Shown piece after piece: positions 1-8,662 of a stretch of 64,000 nucleotides of DNA (position 1 is the first letter of the stretch; every line of letters begins with the position of its first letter). The translations under genes and the position numbers were made by a program. The DNA is taken from assembly GCA_050247075.1 (NCBI GenBank), contig JBFWUW010000002.1, positions 124,001 to 188,000 on the forward strand, written 5' to 3'. Source of the DNA: JBFWUW01 sp050247075 (GTDB lineage Bacteria > Planctomycetota > Planctomycetia > Pirellulales > JBFWUW01). The notes beneath the pieces were generated by a model. That model had not been told where the DNA came from, did not search any database, and saw nothing but the letters and a program-made list of their open reading frames with translations.

Positions 1-225
1 GCCGACCGCGAACTGCTGCAACGGGCCGGCATCGACACTTCGGGCAAGTCCGTGTTGCAGTTCTATACTAAGAACGTCGAGGACCAGATCGCCACCCAGG
101 AGATGCTGTACCTGCAAAAGCGGTTTCCGGGCCGCGATTTGCGCCAGGTTCGCCGCACCTTTTTGTCCGTCAAGGCCCAAGGCAACGGCTACATTTTTGA
201 GGTGACGGACCAGACCTATTTTTGA
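1..225 (+). CDS. C-terminal fragment of an unknown protein
   Basis: An open frame runs in from the left edge and stops at TGA 223-225, leaving 74 residues. The visible part is mixed-charge and soluble, with no membrane segment, and ends in an aromatic tail (DQTYF). I do not recognise the family. It lies 222 bp upstream of the TolQ-like gene on the same strand, so it may belong to the same transcription unit, but the gap is long enough for a separate promoter. Codon use is GC-rich like the neighbours. Confidence 0.6.
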   Translation, partial: ADRELLQRAGIDTSGKSVLQFYTKNVEDQIATQEMLYLQKRFPGRDLRQVRRTFLSVKAQGNGYIFEVTDQTYF

Positions 226-447
226 TGCCCTTGGCCGCCGTGGCGGTGTATCATTCACGTTTTCGCGGTGGGCCTGGATTGCATCAGGCGGTTCCGTTGC
301 CATTCGCACCCACATCGTCGGCAACGGAAGAATCTCCCGCGGTAGAGTTTTTATGTTGACGTTACTGGCTGGCACCCTCCCGCGGCCGATGGCCGCGGCC
401 CGGTTCGCATCCTCTATTCCACAACGACTGTTCACTTTCGGCGAAGC

Positions 448-1095
448 ATGGAAACACTCACGGAAATACTGGGATATGTCATCTACGGTGCCCAGGCCCT
501 TACGGCCGCCTGGGGCCTGTATTGCGCCATTGCCGTCTGGCGCCGCGTGGCACAGTCGCGGTTTCGCAACGAGGACGAGCAGAGCGAGTTTCTGGCGGAA
601 ATTGAACAAGGCTTGTCGCAAGGCAACTTCGACGGCGTGGCGGCCCATTGTGAGGATGACAGCCGCGTGCTGCCGCAACTCATCGGCCTGGCCGTGGCCA
701 ACCGCAACCTGGGCTATGCCAAAATTCGCCAACTGGTGGCCGACCGCTTTCAGCGCGACGTTCTGTCGGAGATTGAGTACCGCCTGAGCTGGGTGCTAAC
801 TGTCACCAAGACCGCCCCCATGCTGGGCCTGTTTGGCACGGTCGGCGGCATGATGGGGGCCTTTCGTACGTTGGGCGGCGGCGACAAGATCGACGCCGCC
901 ACCCTGGCCAATAACATATCCCTGGCCCTGGTGACAACGGTCATCGGACTGGCCGTGGCCATTCCATTGATGGTCATCGTGGCGGCCCTCAATGTGCGCA
1001 TCAAAAAGCTGGAAGAGCTTGTCGGCCTGGGGCTAAGCCAGTTCCTGGAGATGCTCAAGCCCGCGCTCGACCGCGTTTACCGCCGAGGAGCCTGA
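448..1095 (+). CDS. MotA/TolQ/ExbB-type proton channel protein
   Basis: 215 residues with the three-helix layout of the TolQ/ExbB family: a helix near residues 10-30, a cytoplasmic loop, then two helices at about 115-137 and 156-180. The last two carry the family signatures KTAPMLGLFGTVGGMMGAF and TLANNISLALVTTVIGLAVA. In this family TolQ/ExbB forms an inner-membrane channel with TolR/ExbD that uses proton motive force to drive an envelope partner. The stop is 3 bp before the first of two ExbD/TolR genes, so the three form one operon. The partner is not identifiable here; no TonB or TolA is visible. ATG 448 was chosen because residues 1-30 then give the expected first helix. Confidence 0.9.
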   Translation: METLTEILGYVIYGAQALTAAWGLYCAIAVWRRVAQSRFRNEDEQSEFLAEIEQGLSQGNFDGVAAHCEDDSRVLPQLIGLAVANRNLGYAKIRQLVADRFQRDVLSEIEYRLSWVLTVTKTAPMLGLFGTVGGMMGAFRTLGGGDKIDAATLANNISLALVTTVIGLAVAIPLMVIVAALNVRIKKLEELVGLGLSQFLEMLKPALDRVYRRGA

Positions 1096-1098
1096 TCC

Positions 1099-1584
1099 AT
1101 GCCGATCGCCGCGCCACCCCGGCTGGATGATGAAGCCGAAGGGCCCGCCATCGTGCCGCGCCGCAATCGGCAAGATATTGAGATGGACATGACTCCCATG
1201 ATCGACTGCACGTTCTTGTTGTTGATCTTTTTCACCGTCGGCGCCAAGCTGGAATCGGGGGCGGAACTGCAACTCCCCGCGGCCCGCTATGGCACCGGCA
1301 TGAACCCCGACAAGGCCGTCATTGTGACCATTATCAAGGCCGACGACGACAAGGTTAAAATCTACCTGGGCGATGGCGCGGTTGGCACGCCATTGTCATC
1401 GGAGCCGGCTGACCAGACGCTGGCCATCCGCGAGGCCTTCGAGAGGGTGCCCGGCAAGGACAGCCTGTTGATCAAGGCCGACCGTGGCGTAAGAGTGGGC
1501 GACCTGCGCGCGGTGGCCAGGGCGGCCGCCGAAGTCGAGGGAATCACCGTGCTGTACGACGCGGTGATGGAGTCTTCGGAGTAA
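1099..1584 (+). CDS. ExbD/TolR family biopolymer transport protein
   Basis: 161 residues, the usual length for ExbD/TolR. A short cytoplasmic tail leads into one membrane helix with the hallmark MTPMIDCTFLLLIFFTV. Asp36 is the predicted proton-carrying residue. The rest is a periplasmic domain (about 50-161) with the alternating strand pattern of the family. It starts 3 bp after the TolQ-like gene and stops 3 bp before a second ExbD-like gene, so the three are probably translated together. Two different ExbD paralogues behind one channel gene suggest a hetero-oligomeric stator, which is an inference. Confidence 0.9.
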   Translation: MPIAAPPRLDDEAEGPAIVPRRNRQDIEMDMTPMIDCTFLLLIFFTVGAKLESGAELQLPAARYGTGMNPDKAVIVTIIKADDDKVKIYLGDGAVGTPLSSEPADQTLAIREAFERVPGKDSLLIKADRGVRVGDLRAVARAAAEVEGITVLYDAVMESSE

Positions 1585-1587
1585 ACG

Positions 1588-2340
1588 ATGCCTATCCGCT
1601 TCAAATGCAGCAACTGCGGCAAAAAGCTCAAAGCCCACGACGGCCAAGGGGGAATGGAAGTTCTCTGCTCGGGTTGCGGGCAAACGCTGCGGGTGCCTGA
1701 GGAAACGGCCGCACCGCCTGCCGCGGCACCCTCTTCAACGGCACCCCCTTCCGCCACGGTTGCGGACATAACGCCCCCTGCGGCGGCGTCCCCAGTTGCG
1801 TCAACCGCCGCGACTGCGCCAGCATCCGCATGGCAGCGGCCCGTCGCGTCAGCCCCCGCCGCTGAGCCACCCGATTCCGCCGAGCCGGAGTTCGTACTGG
1901 CCAAACGGCCCTTGCCCGACGACGAAGTCGACATGACTCCCATGATCGACATGACATTCTTGTTGTTGATCTTTTTCATGGTGACGGCGTCGTTTGCCTT
2001 GCAAAAGTCAATCGTCATTCCTCCGCCCGACATTTCCGAAAGTGCCAGCCAAAGCCGCGCACCGGAAGAGCCTGAGGAGGAAGACGACTACGTGCAAGTC
2101 CAGATCAAGTCGGACGACACCATTTGGGTCGGAGATAGCGTGGCTCCCAGCCGGCAAGAATTGATCTCCAAACTCAAGGAAGCTCGCGAAGGGGGAGGCG
2201 ATGGCAGCGGCCAACGGAACATGATGGTTATGGCCAGCGACGAGTGCCACCACGAAGTGCTGGTAATGGTGATGGACGCCGGCACGGCCGCCAAGATGGA
2301 AAAAATCCGCCTGGCTCCCAGCGGCGAGGACGACGAATGA
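1588..2340 (+). CDS. ExbD/TolR family protein with N-terminal zinc ribbon
   Basis: 250 residues. Residues 1-36 form a zinc-ribbon-like knuckle with Cys7, Cys10, Cys27 and Cys30 (FKCSNCGKKLK and LCSGCGQTL). An Ala/Pro-rich linker (about 40-100) follows, then the TolR/ExbD helix with MTPMIDMTFLLLIFFMV (predicted proton-relay Asp121) and a periplasmic domain containing an acidic stretch. The ribbon and linker place an extra metal-binding module on the cytoplasmic side, which ordinary ExbD lacks. It is the third gene of the operon and ends 22 bp before the propeller protein. Confidence 0.87.
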   Translation: MPIRFKCSNCGKKLKAHDGQGGMEVLCSGCGQTLRVPEETAAPPAAAPSSTAPPSATVADITPPAAASPVASTAATAPASAWQRPVASAPAAEPPDSAEPEFVLAKRPLPDDEVDMTPMIDMTFLLLIFFMVTASFALQKSIVIPPPDISESASQSRAPEEPEEEDDYVQVQIKSDDTIWVGDSVAPSRQELISKLKEAREGGGDGSGQRNMMVMASDECHHEVLVMVMDAGTAAKMEKIRLAPSGEDDE

Positions 2341-2362
2341 GAACGAACAGGAACCCCGCTTC

Positions 2363-5300
2363 ATGTCGCTGACGATCGACCAATTTATCGATGCCGCCGC
2401 CAATGTCGGGCTGCTGCCGCCAGAGGTCATCGCCAGCCTGCGCAACTTGGTCCGCGATTCCCAGGGCCAGGCCCAATCGCGGCATCTGGCCAAGTGGCTG
2501 GTCGACAACAAACACCTCACGCCGTTTCAAGCCAAGGAGCTGCTAGCCGGCAACCTCAAGGCGGTCACGGCGGCTTCGCCCAATGACGAATTGTCGCTGG
2601 TCGAGGACGAAGAGCTCGATATCTTGGAAGATGAGCCGCTGGAGGAGTACATCGAAGAGGACAACCTGGAAGTCGTCCCCGACGCCACCATCGCCGAGGG
2701 GATCAAAGCCCCGCGAAACATTCCCGCCGCGCCGCCGCCGGCTAGCGGTACGTGGGCCCAGCCCGCGCGTCCGGCCGCCCCTCCACCCGCCGCGCAACGG
2801 CCCGCCGCACCTCCCCCCGGTGCCAACACCGGTTATGCGCCTCCGCCCGGCGCGGTTCCGGCCGCGGCACCTCCTGGCTATGGTGCTCCTCCTGGTGCCA
2901 TGCCCCCCGGCGGGCCACAGCCCTTTGCCGGTGCGCCGGGTATGCCCATGCAATCGGTACGGCCCCCTACGACGGCCCGATTGGGCAGCAAGAAGAAAAA
3001 GAAGGGGGGGGCCTGGGATTCTCCCCTGCTGATGATCGGCGGCGGCTCGCTGTTGTTAATGTTGATATTTGGCGCTTTCTTGTGGTGGCGCATTGGCCGC
3101 GGTAGCAGCGATGAAGCCCTCAAGCAAGCCGAGGACGAATACGGCAAGAATTCCTACCAGCAGGCCGTCAATCTGTACGACAGTTACCTCAAGAATTTTC
3201 CGCAAGACAAAGGGAACAGCATTGCCCGCGTTCACCGCGGGCTGGCCCAAATGCGGCTGGCCGTGGACGGCACAAGCAACTACAGCAAAGCCCTGGCCGT
3301 CTCCAAGCAGATCTTGACGGAGATCGAAACCGAAAAAGAGTTTGGCCAGGCCGAGGGTGAGCTAAACTCCATGCTCACCAAGATCGCCGACGGCCTGAAA
3401 GAGCGAGCCCGCACCGCCCCCACGCAAGAACTGGTCGATCAGTGCCAAGAAGCCCTGTCGCTGGTCAATCGCTATGTCCCCAAGGCCAAGAGGCAGGTCG
3501 AGCGCATCCAAGATATCGAGCGTTCGCTGGCCTTGGCCACGCGCGAGTTGGAACGGTCAACCCGGCGCGAGGAAGGATTGCGCCAAATCAACGAGGCCGT
3601 GTCAAGCGGCCAGCCCGAACAGGCCTACGCCATTCGCAACGAATTGCTGAAGACCTACCCCGACCTGGCGGTGGACCAAGGCCTGCACGACGCCATCGTG
3701 ATTGCCTCGCAAGCCGAACGGTCGAAGGTGGTCTTTGTGGAGGAGACAACGCCCGCGCAGGACGGCGATCGTCCATCCCCCTTGGCGGGCGAAATCGTAC
3801 TGGCACCCCGTTCCGACGGCACGGCCGAAGGCGTCGATGCGGGGCGGATCGCGTTTGTGCTGGCCGAGGGAGCCGCCTACGGGTTGGAAGCCGCCACGGG
3901 CAAGGTCTTGTGGCGCAAGTTTGTCGGCTTCGACACCAACTATATTCCGCAGGCGGCCGGAGCGGCCGCGACGGGCGATGCCCTGCTGGTCGATTCGGTC
4001 AGCAATGAGATCGTCCGCATCGAGGCCGCCACGGGTACCGTCCGCTGGCGGCATCCCCTGGATGAGCCGATCGTCGAGGGGCCGGTGCTGATGCGCAGCC
4101 GGGCACTGGTTGCCTTGCGTTCGGGCCGCATGGTAAGCCTCAACCTGGAAGATGGCAGCGCGGCCAATCGGGTGCAATTGCCGCAAACCGTCCGCACGAC
4201 CCCCATGTTCGATTCGCGGCAGCGCGTGTTCTATCAAGTGGGGGACCATGCCAACGTCTACATTTTCTCGGTCGAGTCGAACCGTTGCGAGGATGTCTAT
4301 TACACGGGCCATGCCAGCGGCAGCATTGTCACGCCGCCGGTGGTGATGGGGCCTTATGTCATCCTGTGCGAAAACACAGGTGTCGCCTCCAGCACGCTGC
4401 ATGTGCTGCTGGTCAACGGGCAAGGCCTCGATCCGCGGGAAGTTCAAAAGGTGACGGTGGACGGGCACATCCTTACGCCCCCCATGGCCGCCGGCAAGAA
4501 CTTGATGGTGATTACCGATAAGGCCGGATTCTATGCTTTTGAAGTCAACACGCCCGACCAAGAACCCGCCCTGGTGGAGGTGGCCAAAACGGCGGCAACC
4601 GCTAACCGTTCGCTGGTGCGCCATTTGTTGTTGCGCAACGCCCAGTTTTGGGTTGCCGACAATCAACTCTCGAAATACGACGTGCAGGTGGTACAAGGCA
4701 AGCTCTCCCCCAAGTGGATCAAGCACGAACGCGACCTGTTTCTGTCGCGGCCGCAGGTGGCCGGTGATTGCCTGATCTGCAGCCGCCGCCAAAGAGGCGT
4801 GCCGGGCGTGACCGTGTCAGCCGTGCGCATGGCCGACGGCAGTTCCGCCTGGAATCTGCAACTGGGTGCCGCGCTGGCTTGCCCTCCCATCGTGGATGAT
4901 TCCGCTGGCCAGCTCACGCTGCTCAGCGGCGCGGGATCCCTGTTTCAAACGCGGGTCACGGCGAAGTCGGTGGAGCAAATCCTCGACAAGCCGGCGGTCT
5001 CAGCCGAAATAGCCGAGGGAGCACCGGGCCACGGACGCCTAACGGAGTTTTCCGGCGGCAAGGCCACGCTAACCTTGGATGCCCCCGCCGAGCGGTATCT
5101 GTACATCGATAGTGATTCCGCCAAGCGATTACCCTGGGTCAAGGCGCGCGGCACACTGACGGGGCTCTCCACCAACATGGCCGGCAAACTGCTGGCGGCA
5201 TCGCGCGAAGGCCCTTTGCTGCTGACCGAACTCCGCAACGGCGCGGCCGCCGCCGAGCCTTTCGTCCCGCCCCTGCAAGCCGGTTCCTCTCCTGTTTGGA

Positions 5301-5956
5301 ATGCGCTAGTTCCCGCCGGCGACAACCAGGTGCTGGCGGCCGACGGTGCCAACAAGCTCTATCTGTTGGAACTGCAAGATTCGCCCGCCCCGCACCTGAC
5401 GGCCGCGCGGGAGGTTTCCCTGACTGATTCCATCACTTCCCCCTTGGCCGTACTGGACGGGCAGGTTTATGGAGTCGATGCCCAAGACCGGTTGGTGGTG
5501 TTTCAACTGGCCGATCTCAGCCGTGCCGGCGAGCAGCAATTGGCCGGTAAGGCAACCTGGGGCCCCCGGACGGTCGGCTCGCTGGTGCTGCTAGCCACCG
5601 CCGAAGGCGAGTTGCTGGCCTTTCAACAAGGCAAGCAACTTTGGCGGACCATGTTGACGCACGGACCGCTATCGGGCAGCCCCATCGTGCATGATGGCCG
5701 AATCTTGCTGACAGCGACACAAACTGGCCGCGGCACGTTGTATTCCCTATCCGCGGAAGACGGCCAGGAGACCGGCCATTTGGAACTAGGCCGGCCCGCC
5801 GCTGGGGGACCCGTGCCCATTGGCAAGCTGCTGGCCATCGCCGGGCACGATGGCACCCAATACCTGGTAGAGCCTGGCAAACTTTCCCGTGATGAACCAG
5901 TTTCACCGGCTTCGTCCGATGAACCTGATCCACCGGCTGGTTCGGCGGAGAACTAA
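2363..5956 (+). CDS. Membrane-anchored PQQ-like beta-propeller protein with TPR region
   Basis: 1,197 residues. Residues 1-61 are a helical domain (FIDAAANVGLLPPEVIASL ... NKHLTPFQAKELLAGN) of a type also found at the N-terminus of planctomycete kinases. An acidic stretch (about 74-115) and a Pro/Ala/Gly-rich linker (about 120-215) follow, then a membrane helix at about 221-243. The outside part has a TPR-like region (EYGKNSYQQAVNLYDSYLKNFP) and a long PQQ/pyrrolo-quinoline-type propeller from about 490 to the end, with blades such as GLEAATGKVLWRKFVGF. No catalytic quinoprotein signature was seen, so it is probably a scaffold or sensor. Its place behind TolQ/TolR genes suggests it is the energised envelope partner. 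Confidence 0.82.
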   Translation: MSLTIDQFIDAAANVGLLPPEVIASLRNLVRDSQGQAQSRHLAKWLVDNKHLTPFQAKELLAGNLKAVTAASPNDELSLVEDEELDILEDEPLEEYIEEDNLEVVPDATIAEGIKAPRNIPAAPPPASGTWAQPARPAAPPPAAQRPAAPPPGANTGYAPPPGAVPAAAPPGYGAPPGAMPPGGPQPFAGAPGMPMQSVRPPTTARLGSKKKKKGGAWDSPLLMIGGGSLLLMLIFGAFLWWRIGRGSSDEALKQAEDEYGKNSYQQAVNLYDSYLKNFPQDKGNSIARVHRGLAQMRLAVDGTSNYSKALAVSKQILTEIETEKEFGQAEGELNSMLTKIADGLKERARTAPTQELVDQCQEALSLVNRYVPKAKRQVERIQDIERSLALATRELERSTRREEGLRQINEAVSSGQPEQAYAIRNELLKTYPDLAVDQGLHDAIVIASQAERSKVVFVEETTPAQDGDRPSPLAGEIVLAPRSDGTAEGVDAGRIAFVLAEGAAYGLEAATGKVLWRKFVGFDTNYIPQAAGAAATGDALLVDSVSNEIVRIEAATGTVRWRHPLDEPIVEGPVLMRSRALVALRSGRMVSLNLEDGSAANRVQLPQTVRTTPMFDSRQRVFYQVGDHANVYIFSVESNRCEDVYYTGHASGSIVTPPVVMGPYVILCENTGVASSTLHVLLVNGQGLDPREVQKVTVDGHILTPPMAAGKNLMVITDKAGFYAFEVNTPDQEPALVEVAKTAATANRSLVRHLLLRNAQFWVADNQLSKYDVQVVQGKLSPKWIKHERDLFLSRPQVAGDCLICSRRQRGVPGVTVSAVRMADGSSAWNLQLGAALACPPIVDDSAGQLTLLSGAGSLFQTRVTAKSVEQILDKPAVSAEIAEGAPGHGRLTEFSGGKATLTLDAPAERYLYIDSDSAKRLPWVKARGTLTGLSTNMAGKLLAASREGPLLLTELRNGAAAAEPFVPPLQAGSSPVWNALVPAGDNQVLAADGANKLYLLELQDSPAPHLTAAREVSLTDSITSPLAVLDGQVYGVDAQDRLVVFQLADLSRAGEQQLAGKATWGPRTVGSLVLLATAEGELLAFQQGKQLWRTMLTHGPLSGSPIVHDGRILLTATQTGRGTLYSLSAEDGQETGHLELGRPAAGGPVPIGKLLAIAGHDGTQYLVEPGKLSRDEPVSPASSDEPDPPAGSAEN

Positions 5957-6019
5957 ATCATGGCCCACGGCGTAACAGATTTGCGGCCCGGCCCTTTGCC
6001 GTCGGCGGGAACGCGGATC

Positions 6020-6074
6020 GTAGCGTGGGCTCTAGCCCACTCCGCGGCCATTCGTGGGCTAAAGCCCACGCTAC
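6020..6074. repeat. Intergenic hairpin, GTGGGCT family
   Basis: Two 21-bp arms at 6020-6040 and 6054-6074 are inverted copies with one mismatch; the core is GTAGCGTGGGC. Each arm also contains its own small palindrome (GTGGGCT with AGCCCAC). There is no T-run after it, so it is more like a repetitive extragenic palindrome than an intrinsic terminator. It lies in the 234-bp gap between two operon genes. Confidence 0.75.
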
Positions 6075-6152
6075 AGCTAACTTTCTCTGAGCAGCATCCG
6101 ACCAAAATCATTCGCCAATAGACTTGAACTTTTCCACTGCAGCCTTACGTCC

Positions 6153-6176
6153 GTAGAAGGCGATTCCATCGCCGAT
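6153..6176. repeat. Solo arm of the GGAGGCGATTCCATCGCC repeat family
   Basis: A single 24-bp copy (AAGGCGATTCCATCGCC core) of a palindromic arm that also occurs near 10071, 16615, 36297, 40654 and 54011. Here only one arm is present, 15 bp upstream of the next start codon. Confidence 0.7.
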
Positions 6177-6190
6177 AAAAACGGTATCCC

Positions 6191-8662
6191 ATGAATCGGA
6201 TCGCGAATAGCTTTCTGGCACTTCTTCTGTATGCCTGGCTGGCGGCCTTGCTTTCGCCGCTGCCCTTGCATGCCCAAGAGGCCGACGAAACCGCGGAAGA
6301 GGAGGCCGACCCCGATGCGCCTCCGCTGCGGCTGTACGAGGAAGAACCCTACGATGAGATTCACCTCACGGAAGGCTCGGTCGTCAAAGTCAAGCCCATC
6401 CCCTACGACAAACCGGGCGAGATTGAGCGGCAGAAAAAGAAGGGTTCCAAGCTGGTCGTCGTCTTGTTTGAAGCAGCCGATGACAAGGTCAAGTACGAGG
6501 TGCTGTGGGCCGACATCGACCACATCAGCCGCTTTATAGATCTGGTGCTGGCCAAGGCCAACCAGCTTTCCGCCGACGGAAAGTTTGACGAAGCCTATGA
6601 CTACTTCGACTGGCTGCAGATGTTTCATGCCGATTGGCCCGGCGTGCCCGACTCCATCAATGCTTTTCTGCTGACCGATGCGCAGAGAAAGCGCGAGCAA
6701 AAAGAGCACGCCTTTGCCTTGGCAATTTTGACGGAGTTGCATTCCCGCAAGCCCGACCTGTCGGGCCTGTCGGACGAAGTCGGTGCCAACTTTGAAGTGC
6801 TGATCCAGGACGACGTCGCACGAGAAGACTACCGCGCTGCACGTAACCGGCTGCGCGTGCTGGCCGGCATGTATCCCAAACATGCCGTCGGCATTTCGTA
6901 CCAACGTAAGATTGTCGAACTGGCCCGCAAACGCGTGGCCGCCGCCAAGGTGGAATACGCGGCGGGCCGCCTGCGAGAGGCCTATGCGGAGGGCTTTCAG
7001 GCCGTCCTGATCTGGCCTACCGACAAATCGGCCCGCCAACTAATGACGGAAATCCAAGAAGAGTTCCCGCGGGTCATCGTGGGGGTGGCACAGCCGGCGG
7101 CCCAAGAGTCGATCGGCATTGAAATGGCCTCTCCCCTGGCCGATTGGGCGGCGCGCCGCGGTAACCGCTTGCTGCATCGGCCCCTGTTGGAATTTACGGG
7201 GTTCGGCCCGCAAGGGGGCGTCTACCGCTGTCCCTTTGGCAAAGATCCTGAAAAGCTCGATCTGGATATGCGGATGATCTTGCAGCTCAACCCGGGCGTG
7301 CATTGGTCCCCTACGGAAGAACCGCTGACCGGCCGGGATGTGGCCCGCACCATGCTGGAGATGGCCAGCCCTTCCAGCAACCGTTACCGGGGGAATTGGG
7401 CGGCGCTGTTTTCGTCGGTACGGGTCCGCGATGTGTACGAGGTGGAGGTTGAGTTTCGCCGCGGCCACGTCCACCCGGAAGCGCTCTTGGACCAATTGCT
7501 GGTCCCCTGGAACGAAGCCGGCCAGTCGGCCGGCGCGGCACCGCGGTTGGGGGGCTACCGCATCGAGGTCCGCACGGACGACGAAGTCCGTTTTGCCTTG
7601 CAAAACGATTACTTCGCGCGCGGTCCGACACAGCCGCGCGAGATCGTCGAAAAGGTTTTTGCCGATCCTCGCGAGGCGATCAAAGCCTTGCGGCGCGGCG
7701 ACGTGCAAGCTCTCGACCGCGTCTTTCCGTGGGATGTAGCGGCCCTCAAGGCCGACGAACAATTCGTGACGCGGCCCTATCTGGCCCCCACCGTACATTG
7801 CCTGGCGCCCAACCTGCAAAAGCCGCTGCCCTCCAGCCGCACATTTCGCCGGGCCCTGCTGTATGGCCTAAATCGCCGGCAGATTCTCGATAAGCAACTG
7901 CTGCAAGGCCCTGGCGGCAAAGGCGATGAAGTCGCCTCGGGTCCGTTTGTCGCCGGCGAAAGCCCCGACGACCCGGCGGGCTATGGCCGCAACCCCACCA
8001 TCTTGCCGCGCCCTTATCAGCCGCGTCTGGCCATGACGTTGGCCGCCTATGCCGTGCAAGAAGCCGCCGACAAACAGGCCGCAATGGACAAGGCTAAGCC
8101 CGAAGCCGCCGGAACGACCGTTGAGGAGCCGCCCCCCGTCGTGGCCGAGGACGCGGAACAGCCCAAGCTGAATGTCGACTTGAAGAAAGTCGAACCGCTG
8201 ATCCTGGCGCACCCGCCGCACGAGTTGGCCCGCGTGGCCTGCCGGGCAATTCAAAAGCAGTGGGAAGTGCTGGGACTTCGCGTAAATCTGGTGGAAACGC
8301 CGGCGGATTCCCCCCTGCTGCCCCCGCCAGAGTACGACTTTTTATACGTCGAACTCTCCCCTTGGGAGCCCGTCACCGACGCCCGCAAGCTGTTTGGCCC
8401 GGAAGGCCTATTCGGCGGCGGCAGCCCGTATCTCAACCAAGCGCTGCGCCAACTCGATGAAACTTCGGGGTGGAAGGGGGCTCGCGAGCGGCTGTTGGAG
8501 ATCCATCGGCTGATCTACGAAGACTCGCTGGTGCTGCCGCTGTGGCAGATCACCGATCACTTTGTCTACCATAAAAGCGTGGCCAACATTGGCCAACAGC
8601 CCGTCACGCTGTACCAAAATATTGAGCAATGGAAGATCGCACCGTGGTTTCCCGACGAATGA
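6191..8662 (+). CDS. Exported protein with family 5 solute-binding-like domain
   Basis: 823 residues. The N-terminus (MNRIANSFLALLLYAWLAALL, then LHAQ-EAD) is a signal peptide with likely cleavage near residue 29. An acidic stretch and a helical TPR-like region (about 110-280) follow. From about 315 the sequence resembles extracellular solute-binding proteins family 5 (peptide/nickel/oligopeptide binders): LNPGVHWSPTEEPLTGRDVARTM, FRRALLYGLNRRQILD, and a C-terminal LVLPLWQITDHFVY. No ABC permease or ATPase gene is nearby, and a Glu/Pro-rich insert interrupts the domain, so it may be a repurposed binder. Its stop overlaps the next gene's start. Confidence 0.75.
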   Translation: MNRIANSFLALLLYAWLAALLSPLPLHAQEADETAEEEADPDAPPLRLYEEEPYDEIHLTEGSVVKVKPIPYDKPGEIERQKKKGSKLVVVLFEAADDKVKYEVLWADIDHISRFIDLVLAKANQLSADGKFDEAYDYFDWLQMFHADWPGVPDSINAFLLTDAQRKREQKEHAFALAILTELHSRKPDLSGLSDEVGANFEVLIQDDVAREDYRAARNRLRVLAGMYPKHAVGISYQRKIVELARKRVAAAKVEYAAGRLREAYAEGFQAVLIWPTDKSARQLMTEIQEEFPRVIVGVAQPAAQESIGIEMASPLADWAARRGNRLLHRPLLEFTGFGPQGGVYRCPFGKDPEKLDLDMRMILQLNPGVHWSPTEEPLTGRDVARTMLEMASPSSNRYRGNWAALFSSVRVRDVYEVEVEFRRGHVHPEALLDQLLVPWNEAGQSAGAAPRLGGYRIEVRTDDEVRFALQNDYFARGPTQPREIVEKVFADPREAIKALRRGDVQALDRVFPWDVAALKADEQFVTRPYLAPTVHCLAPNLQKPLPSSRTFRRALLYGLNRRQILDKQLLQGPGGKGDEVASGPFVAGESPDDPAGYGRNPTILPRPYQPRLAMTLAAYAVQEAADKQAAMDKAKPEAAGTTVEEPPPVVAEDAEQPKLNVDLKKVEPLILAHPPHELARVACRAIQKQWEVLGLRVNLVETPADSPLLPPPEYDFLYVELSPWEPVTDARKLFGPEGLFGGGSPYLNQALRQLDETSGWKGARERLLEIHRLIYEDSLVLPLWQITDHFVYHKSVANIGQQPVTLYQNIEQWKIAPWFPDE

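Noticed and set aside
1369..1394. TGGCAC-like stretch inside the first ExbD gene (sigma-54-like)
   Set aside because: The spacing to the TTG is 4 bp and the GC element is absent, and it lies within a coding region.
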